A stretch of 11,446 nucleotides of DNA from Flavobacteriaceae bacterium (lineage in GTDB: Bacteria; Bacteroidota; Bacteroidia; Flavobacteriales; Flavobacteriaceae). A model generated the notes under the pieces. The model made no database searches. It worked only from the letters and a program-made list of their open reading frames with translations, and had not been told where the DNA came from. Positions 6,680-11,446 of the stretch are shown piece after piece. The translations under genes were made by a program, and so were the position numbers. The stretch's first letter is position 1, and each line of letters starts with the position of its first letter. Location of the stretch: contig DOIV01000165.1 in the NCBI GenBank assembly GCA_003511845.1, positions 491 through 11,936 of the forward strand, written 5' to 3'.

Positions 6680-6710
6680 AGGATAAAAAGCCTATATTTA
6701 ACCATATCCT
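6680..6710. promoter_or_regulatory. Inverted repeat in the divergent VWA/kinase region
   Basis: AGGATA (6680-6685) and TATCCT (6705-6710) are inverted copies 19 bases apart, ending just before the -33 element of the kinase promoter. The placement suits an operator, but a six-base arm in A+T-rich DNA can arise by chance. The rest of 6552-6759 shows only the two promoters listed. Confidence 0.25.
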
Positions 6711-6712
6711 GT

Positions 6713-6742
6713 TTTGAAAGCTCAATTTATTATGTAGTTTTA
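6713..6742 (+). promoter_or_regulatory. Promoter of the histidine kinase operon
   Basis: TTTG at 6713-6716, an 18-base spacer and TAGTTTTA at 6735-6742 followed by CA. The spacing and the -33 element fit the Bacteroidota consensus; the last base of the -7 element is A instead of G, as in several other candidates here. Initiation would fall near 6747-6750, which excludes the GTG at 6745 as start codon and supports the ATG at 6760. Confidence 0.6.
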
Positions 6743-6759
6743 CAGTGTTAACAAAAAAA

Positions 6760-8961
6760 ATGCATAAAAAATTACATATACTATTTCTCCTCTTTTGGAT
6801 AATTTCTTTTGGGAGTTATGCTCAAACTAGAGATGAAGTAATGACGCCTAACAAAATCTATTCTGATAGAATAACTGATGAAGATGGGCGTCCGTTAAGT
6901 GGAATACAGATACGTGTACAAGGCAAAAATCTTCGTACAACTACAGACTTAGATGGTCAATTCTCTATCAATGCAAAAAATGGAGATGTGATTATCTTAA
7001 GTAAAAATGGTAAAAAAATCAGTTCTTATCGTTTAGACGGAAGTATTTATTATGAAGTTAAAGACGAGTCAAATCAAGTACAAAACTCAGAAAAAAATTA
7101 TTCCTTTTCAAAAAGAAGTAAAAATACATCTGCTGCATTTCGACAAACTTTAGACTCTGCTATTTCCTTTCAGCACACCAATTCAATTAAAAGTGTTGAT
7201 TTGGTTGCAAATGCATTGAACTTTGCAAACAACAAAACACAAGTTTCACAATCATATACCGTATTAGGTGACATTTATATGGATTTAAAACAGTATGATT
7301 TGGCAGTTAGTAATTATAAAATTGCAGTAAATAATTATAAAAACATCCCTTCTCAATTAAAATTAGCAAAAGCCTATCTGTCAAATAAACAATATCAAAA
7401 AAGTAAAAAATTATATAAAACAATACTTAATTACAAAAACGCAAACGCCAATCAACAGATTAGTGCTAATGAAGGCTTGGGTGATGTGTATTCAAAAATA
7501 GCTCAACCAGACAAAGCTTTACAACATTACCAAGCAGCTTTGACTTTAGCAAAAAACAATTCAAATAGACCTAAAACAAACCAAATAAACAGTAAAATAT
7601 CTACCGTTCTTGAAGCCCAAGGTCAGACTGAAAAGGCAGAAAAATATTTAATCCAATCACAAGTTTCCAAGTCAAAATCTAGCCCTCAGCAATCTGCAAT
7701 AGAAAACAAACGTGCAGCCGATTTTTACAGTAGAAATAAAAATGTAGCTAAAGAGGTAAAGCTCCGTAAGAAAATTGTAAAAAATTTAGAAGATGCTGAA
7801 TTAGATGAAGTAATTACTGAAGGTAATAAAGAAATACCATCAAAGCCTCAAGCAAAATTAGATTTAGGTAATGCATACTTAAAACAACGTGATTTTAAAA
7901 AAGCAATACCAATTTTAGAAGAAAGTGCCATAGAAGCAGAAAGTGTTAACGATATTCAAACACAAAAGGATGCTATACAACAATTATCAGGAGCTTATGC
8001 TTCTTTAGGTGATGATGACAAAGCCTTGAGCAACTATCAAAAATATGTGGCTTTGGTTGATAAATTATACCAACAAAAAGAAGAAGAAATTAATGCTATT
8101 GTAGATTTAAATAGAGATTTATCTGAAAAACAAAATAGGATTACTAGTTTAGAAAAAGACAGAGAGCTTTCAGAAAGCAAATATAAATTATTTGAAACTG
8201 AAGATAAATTAACTTTAGAAAATGACAGACGCCAAAAATTAATTATTTACGCTTTATTAGCAGGGTTGGTATTGTTGTTATTTTCTTTATTTTGGATGTT
8301 TAGAAGTAATAAACAACGAAAATTAGCCAACAACTTACTCGCTTTAAAATCATTGAGAACACAAATGAATCCGCATTTTATTTTCAATGCACTCAATTCT
8401 GTAAATAGTTTTATAGCACAAAATGATGAACGTACAGCTAATAGGTATTTGACCGATTTTTCTACCTTGATGCGTAGTGTATTAGAAAATTCTGAAGAAG
8501 ATTTTATTTCGTTAGAAAAAGAAACGGAACTCTTAGGTTTGTATTTAAAACTAGAGCATTCGCGTTTTCAAGATAAGTTTGACTATGAGTTTAAGATTGA
8601 CGATGCTATTGAACTTAATGAGTTTCAAATTCCGCCTATGTTATTACAGCCTTATGTAGAAAATGCGGTTTGGCACGGGCTCCGTTATAAAAAAGAAAAA
8701 GGATTCTTAAATGTTGAACTCCGAAAAAAAGATACTGAAACTATTGAAATTATCATTTCTGACAATGGTATTGGTAGAAAAAAATCGGCAGCTTTAAAAA
8801 CCGATTATCAAAAAAAGAAAAAATCAAAAGGAATGCAAAACATCAAGCAACGTGTTGCTATTTTAAACCAGATGTATAAAGATAAAGTAGATGTTTTTAT
8901 TGAAGATTTATATGATGACACTACAGGCACAAAAGTGGTATTAACCTTGAAAAAAGATTAA
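6760..8961 (+). CDS. TPR-containing LytS/YehU-type membrane sensor histidine kinase with N-terminal carboxypeptidase-regulatory-like domain
   Basis: A 733-residue protein, numbered from the ATG at 6760. Residues 1-21 form a signal peptide ending SYA before Q22. Residues 33-95 look like a carboxypeptidase regulatory-like beta-sandwich (ITDEDGRPLSGIQIRVQG, then TTTDLDGQFSI), a domain usually found at the front of TonB-dependent receptors. Several TPR-like helical repeats follow (about 140-440), then a coiled coil (about 440-490) and one membrane helix at 494-514. The cytoplasmic part is a His_kinase-type domain: RTQMNPHFIFNALNSV with phosphoacceptor H539, and an ATP-binding domain with N635 in LQPYVENAVWHG and D668 in DNGIG. 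It should autophosphorylate in response to an extracytoplasmic or TPR-bound signal and phosphorylate the LytTR regulator 49 bases downstream. An upstream in-frame GTG at 6745 would add five residues but conflicts with the predicted transcription start. Confidence 0.92.
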   Translation: MHKKLHILFLLFWIISFGSYAQTRDEVMTPNKIYSDRITDEDGRPLSGIQIRVQGKNLRTTTDLDGQFSINAKNGDVIILSKNGKKISSYRLDGSIYYEVKDESNQVQNSEKNYSFSKRSKNTSAAFRQTLDSAISFQHTNSIKSVDLVANALNFANNKTQVSQSYTVLGDIYMDLKQYDLAVSNYKIAVNNYKNIPSQLKLAKAYLSNKQYQKSKKLYKTILNYKNANANQQISANEGLGDVYSKIAQPDKALQHYQAALTLAKNNSNRPKTNQINSKISTVLEAQGQTEKAEKYLIQSQVSKSKSSPQQSAIENKRAADFYSRNKNVAKEVKLRKKIVKNLEDAELDEVITEGNKEIPSKPQAKLDLGNAYLKQRDFKKAIPILEESAIEAESVNDIQTQKDAIQQLSGAYASLGDDDKALSNYQKYVALVDKLYQQKEEEINAIVDLNRDLSEKQNRITSLEKDRELSESKYKLFETEDKLTLENDRRQKLIIYALLAGLVLLLFSLFWMFRSNKQRKLANNLLALKSLRTQMNPHFIFNALNSVNSFIAQNDERTANRYLTDFSTLMRSVLENSEEDFISLEKETELLGLYLKLEHSRFQDKFDYEFKIDDAIELNEFQIPPMLLQPYVENAVWHGLRYKKEKGFLNVELRKKDTETIEIIISDNGIGRKKSAALKTDYQKKKKSKGMQNIKQRVAILNQMYKDKVDVFIEDLYDDTTGTKVVLTLKKD

Positions 8962-8971
8962 TTCTCCTTTC

Positions 8972-8994
8972 TGTCATTCCTGCGAAGGCAGGAC
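8972..8994. repeat. REP-like palindromic repeat element (partial) in the kinase/regulator gap
   Basis: TCCTGC (8978-8983) and GCAGGA (8988-8993) pair perfectly around GAAG, and TGTCAT precedes the stem. This resembles the dispersed TGTCATTCCTGCG...GCAGGAAT type of palindromic element that I know as abundant in many bacterial genomes, including flavobacteria. The right flank diverges (CAATTAA), so this copy is probably truncated. It is noticeably more G+C-rich than its surroundings. There is no T-tract, so it is not a normal terminator; it could slow 3' decay or reduce read-through into the regulator gene. Confidence 0.6.
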
Positions 8995-9010
8995 AATTAA
9001 TAAAATAATT

Positions 9011-9745
9011 ATGAACTTAAAGACCATCATCGTAGAAGACGAAAAAACGAGTAGAGAGATACTAAAGAACTATATTACCAAATATTGCCCGACAGTAGAA
9101 GTTGTTGGTGAGGCAGAGAATATTGATGATGCTTTAGTATTGATACGCAACAACAAACTTGACTTGGTGTTTTTAGATGTAGAAATGCCTTATGGTAGTG
9201 GTTTTGATTTACTAGAAAAACTGGGGTCTACAGATTTTGAAGTCGTTTTTGTAACAGCATACAATCAATATGCTATAGAAGCTTTGAACAGTCATGCTTC
9301 ATATTATTTACTAAAACCAATTTCAATTGATGACCTAATTAAAGCAGTTGATTATGTAACTGAAATAAAAACTAAAGAAAATGCTTTGCAAGACTCTATC
9401 TTATTACCAAAAATAACTAGTACAGATAATAAAATTACCATACCAACGCAAGACGGATTTGAAGTTTTAGAAATGAAAAATATTATGTACTGTAAAGCTG
9501 ATGACAACTATACAGAAATCTACTTATTAAATAATCAAAAAAAACTGGTCAGTAAAACCTTAAAATATTTTGAAAATATTTTAAAAGAAAACGGATTTGC
9601 TCGTATTCATAAATCCTATTTAGTAAATGTATCTTATATTGCATCTTATAAAAAAGGAAAAGGCGGAACTGTGACTTTATCAAACGGTAAAGAATTGAGT
9701 GTCTCTGCTTCTAAAAAAGCTGACTTTTTATCTTATTTCAAATGA
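9011..9745 (+). CDS. LytTR-family response regulator
   Basis: A 244-residue transcription factor. Residues 1-120 are a receiver domain: acidic pocket E9/D10/E11, phosphoacceptor D56 in FLDVEMP, conserved T82 in FVTAYNQYA and K102 in LLKPI. Residues about 137-242 are a LytTR DNA-binding domain (beta-rich, with IMYCKADDNYTEIYL and the typical FARIHKSYLVNVSYI). LytTR proteins bind direct repeats upstream of their targets and are partnered with LytS/YehU-type kinases, exactly the type encoded just upstream, so this is the cognate regulator. Its stop overlaps the start of the carbonic anhydrase gene (ATGA). Targets cannot be read from the window; I did not find a convincing pair of LytTR direct repeats in 6552-6759. 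Confidence 0.95.
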   Translation: MNLKTIIVEDEKTSREILKNYITKYCPTVEVVGEAENIDDALVLIRNNKLDLVFLDVEMPYGSGFDLLEKLGSTDFEVVFVTAYNQYAIEALNSHASYYLLKPISIDDLIKAVDYVTEIKTKENALQDSILLPKITSTDNKITIPTQDGFEVLEMKNIMYCKADDNYTEIYLLNNQKKLVSKTLKYFENILKENGFARIHKSYLVNVSYIASYKKGKGGTVTLSNGKELSVSASKKADFLSYFK

Positions 9746-10257
9746 TTATCAAAAAATTAAACGGAAAAGAGCCCCAATTCGGCACAGATTGTTTTATTGC
9801 TGAAAATGCAGTGATTATTGGAGATGTTATTATGGGAAATCAATGTAGCATTTGGTATAGTGCAGTACTTCGAGGAGATGTACATTATATAAAAATGGGT
9901 AATAAGGTAAATATCCAAGACGGTGCTGTTATACATTGCACCTATCAAAAACACCCAACAACAATTGGCAACAATGTGTCTATCGGGCATAATGCCATTG
10001 TGCATGGCTGTACCATACATGATAATGTTTTAGTGGGTATGGGTAGCATTATTATGGATGATTGTATTATTGAATCTAATTCAATAATTGCAGCAGGAGC
10101 AGTGGTAACTAAAGGTACGAAAGTTGAATCTGGCACTATCTATGCTGGCACTCCTGCAAAAAAAATAAAAGACATTTCTGAAGAGCTAATTTTTGGTGAA
10201 ATTGATAGAATTGCTAATAATTATGTGAAATATGCCAGCTGGTATTGCAGCACCTAG
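9742..10257 (+). CDS. Gamma-class carbonic anhydrase (left-handed beta-helix, hexapeptide-repeat protein)
   Basis: A 171-residue protein built from hexapeptide repeats ([LIV]-G-x4 pattern, about residues 15-140) that fold as a left-handed beta-helix and trimerise. The metal ligands of gamma-carbonic anhydrases are present: H65 in DGAVIHC, and H83 and H88 in SIGHNAIVHGC. R44 and D46 (AVLRGDV) and Q59/D60 (NIQDG) of the family are also present. It should be a cytoplasmic enzyme interconverting CO2 and bicarbonate, although close relatives (YrdA/PaaY type) have unproven or other activities. The length is typical for the short bacterial forms. The start overlaps the stop of the response regulator gene, so translation is probably coupled. 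No Shine-Dalgarno motif is seen. Confidence 0.92.
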   Translation: MIIKKLNGKEPQFGTDCFIAENAVIIGDVIMGNQCSIWYSAVLRGDVHYIKMGNKVNIQDGAVIHCTYQKHPTTIGNNVSIGHNAIVHGCTIHDNVLVGMGSIIMDDCIIESNSIIAAGAVVTKGTKVESGTIYAGTPAKKIKDISEELIFGEIDRIANNYVKYASWYCST

Positions 10258-10279
10258 TTCATCTTAATAATTAAAAACC

Positions 10280-11374
10280 ATGAAACAGATTTTAATCCTA
10301 TTATACAGTTTTCTAATTACTAGCTGTAGTACAACTAACAGTGCACAAGATGACACAAGCACAGAAGGACTTCAATTAAAATTTTTAGATGAATATATTG
10401 TTCCTGAAAATGTAATGGTAAATAGTACTATAGTCGGAGGCTTATCTGGTATAGATTATTACAACGACACCTATTATTTAGTTTGTGATGATGCCTCTAA
10501 TCCGCGTTATTATAAAGCAACCATAGACATTAGCAAAGGTGAAATAAATGGTATTACATTTAACAATGTTATTAAAATAAATGACAATACTCATTTTCTA
10601 GATTTAGAAGCTATCAGGTACAACCCTAACTCTAATGAAATAATTATCACAAGTGAAGGGAATGTCAATCGTCAAAAAGACCCTTCACTTTTTAGCGTGA
10701 ATATAGAAGGTAGTATAAACTCCTATTTTGACATTCCAAAAGAAATCAGAGCAACAAGTTCTCAAAAACCAAGAAATAACGGGACTTTAGAAGGCTTATC
10801 TCTAAGTCATGATAAAAAAGGGTATTGGATAGCCATGGAATTGCCTTTAGAAGCAGATGGGCCTGAACCAAAAACAACCGAAACAAAATCTCCTGTTCGT
10901 ATTACCTATATAGATCAAAAGACTAAAGAACCCACAAAACAATTCGCTTATTTATTAGATAAGATTGATAAAAACCCTTTAGGTGGTTTTGCTGTAAATG
11001 GCTTAACGGATATTTTAGAGTATAAAAACAACCACTTTTTTATCATTGAGCGTAGCTTTTCTAGCGGACTAGGAAATCAAGGAAATACCATAAAAATTTA
11101 TAACGTAGATGCTTCTAAAACATCAAACACCTTGACAAATGATAATTTGATAAATAATGACTATACACCTGCAACAAAAGAATTGTTATTTGATTTTGAA
11201 AGCGTTAGAAGCTTATTAACTGATAACAGTATTGATAATATTGAAGGAATTACTTTTGGTCCAATATTGAATAACGGTAACAAAACATTACTACTTGTTA
11301 CTGACAATAATTTCAACAAACACGGAAAACAACTAAATCAATTTATTTTATTAGAAATTTTAACAAAATTTTAA
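10280..11374 (+). CDS. Lipoprotein with esterase-like/phytase-like beta-propeller domain
   Basis: A 364-residue protein with a short signal peptide and lipobox LITSC (lipidated C16). From about residue 52 it matches the phytase-like/esterase-like domain family: GGLSGIDYY (53-61) followed by YLVCDDAS, DLEAIRY (108-113 region), a GTLEGLSLS motif (168-176), MELPLEADGPEP (186-197), ERSFSSGLGNQGNTIKIY (257-274) and IEGITFGP (321-328). The repeated EG/LE(A/G) motifs are typical of the family. Despite the name, phytase or esterase activity has rarely been shown. Only 22 bases separate it from the carbonic anhydrase stop, with no terminator between, so it probably belongs to the same transcript. It is complete, and no terminator hairpin is visible after its stop before the window ends. 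Confidence 0.85.
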   Translation: MKQILILLYSFLITSCSTTNSAQDDTSTEGLQLKFLDEYIVPENVMVNSTIVGGLSGIDYYNDTYYLVCDDASNPRYYKATIDISKGEINGITFNNVIKINDNTHFLDLEAIRYNPNSNEIIITSEGNVNRQKDPSLFSVNIEGSINSYFDIPKEIRATSSQKPRNNGTLEGLSLSHDKKGYWIAMELPLEADGPEPKTTETKSPVRITYIDQKTKEPTKQFAYLLDKIDKNPLGGFAVNGLTDILEYKNNHFFIIERSFSSGLGNQGNTIKIYNVDASKTSNTLTNDNLINNDYTPATKELLFDFESVRSLLTDNSIDNIEGITFGPILNNGNKTLLLVTDNNFNKHGKQLNQFILLEILTKF

Positions 11375-11396
11375 TACTTATTTCAACTATTTTTTA

Positions 11397-11404
11397 TATA
11401 TTTA
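11397..11404 (+). promoter_or_regulatory. -7-like element at the right edge, probably for a gene outside the window
   Basis: TATATTTA followed by CA matches TAnnTTTRCA. A TTG at -33 is not seen. The following bases (11413-11442) contain AAGAGAA, ATCTC and AGATTTAT, the same short words in the same order as the rplU leader. No start codon is reached before the window ends. Confidence 0.4.
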
Positions 11405-11446
11405 CAGTCTACAAGAGAAGGTATCTCCTTATAAAGATTTATCTTT

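Noticed and set aside
6693..6700. TATATTTA as an alternative -7 element for the kinase
   Set aside because: It lacks the following CA, and the only upstream TTG is 13 bases away, too close for this promoter class.
6734..6754. Possible LytTR direct-repeat binding site overlapping the kinase promoter
   Set aside because: Two similar GTT-containing words are present, but they are adjacent rather than spaced by about 12-13 bases and match the expected pattern poorly.
8972..8994. Hairpin between kinase and regulator as an intrinsic terminator
   Set aside because: No T-tract follows the stem, and the regulator downstream has no separate promoter that I can see.
9757..10020. Minus-strand open frame of 87 codons inside the carbonic anhydrase gene
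   Set aside because: It is antisense to metal-ligand and hexapeptide-repeat codons of a clearly real gene.

Overview
The window looks like a chromosomal segment of a low-G+C member of the Bacteroidota, most likely a flavobacterium. By eye about one third of the bases are G or C. Start codons are preceded by A-rich stretches rather than Shine-Dalgarno motifs. Candidate promoters share a TAnnTTTG-like -7 element, and many proteins (L21 with a C-terminal extension, the double-N-domain NifU protein, the TPR/LytS kinase with LytTR regulator) have architectures typical of Flavobacteriia. I see no phage, transposase, integrase, CRISPR array, tRNA or rRNA gene. Most of the content is core or housekeeping, so this is largely an ordinary region with some unusual details.

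Layout. Positions 1-282 hold the 3' end of an EamA-type drug/metabolite transporter. A promoter and a short palindromic leader precede rplU (406-1095, L21 with an extra helix-hairpin-helix domain) and rpmA (1141-1401, L27), which end at a strong intrinsic terminator near 1429-1463. A flippase of the polysaccharide-export type (1532-2986, TTG start) overlaps dut (2983-3414, dUTPase) by four bases. A bidirectional terminator (3444-3481) separates this plus-strand block from a minus-strand block read from 6551 down to 3496: a von Willebrand A protein, a lipoprotein overlapping it by 11 bases, a NifU-like Fe-S scaffold and a dodecin.

From a divergent promoter region (6552-6759) a second plus-strand block begins: a membrane histidine kinase with carboxypeptidase-regulatory-like and TPR domains (6760-8961), a palindromic repeat element in the 49-base gap, its LytTR response regulator (9011-9745), a gamma-carbonic anhydrase whose start overlaps the regulator stop (9742-10257), and a phytase-like/esterase-like lipoprotein (10280-11374). 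A further promoter-like element lies at the right edge (11397-11404), probably for a gene outside the window.

How the genes work together. rplU-rpmA supply large-subunit ribosomal proteins. Kinase and LytTR regulator form a two-component system, and the carbonic anhydrase is probably translationally coupled to it. The VWA protein and lipoprotein are probably co-expressed envelope proteins of unknown role. No stretch over 300 bases lacks a gene; the longest is the 208-base divergent region 6552-6759.
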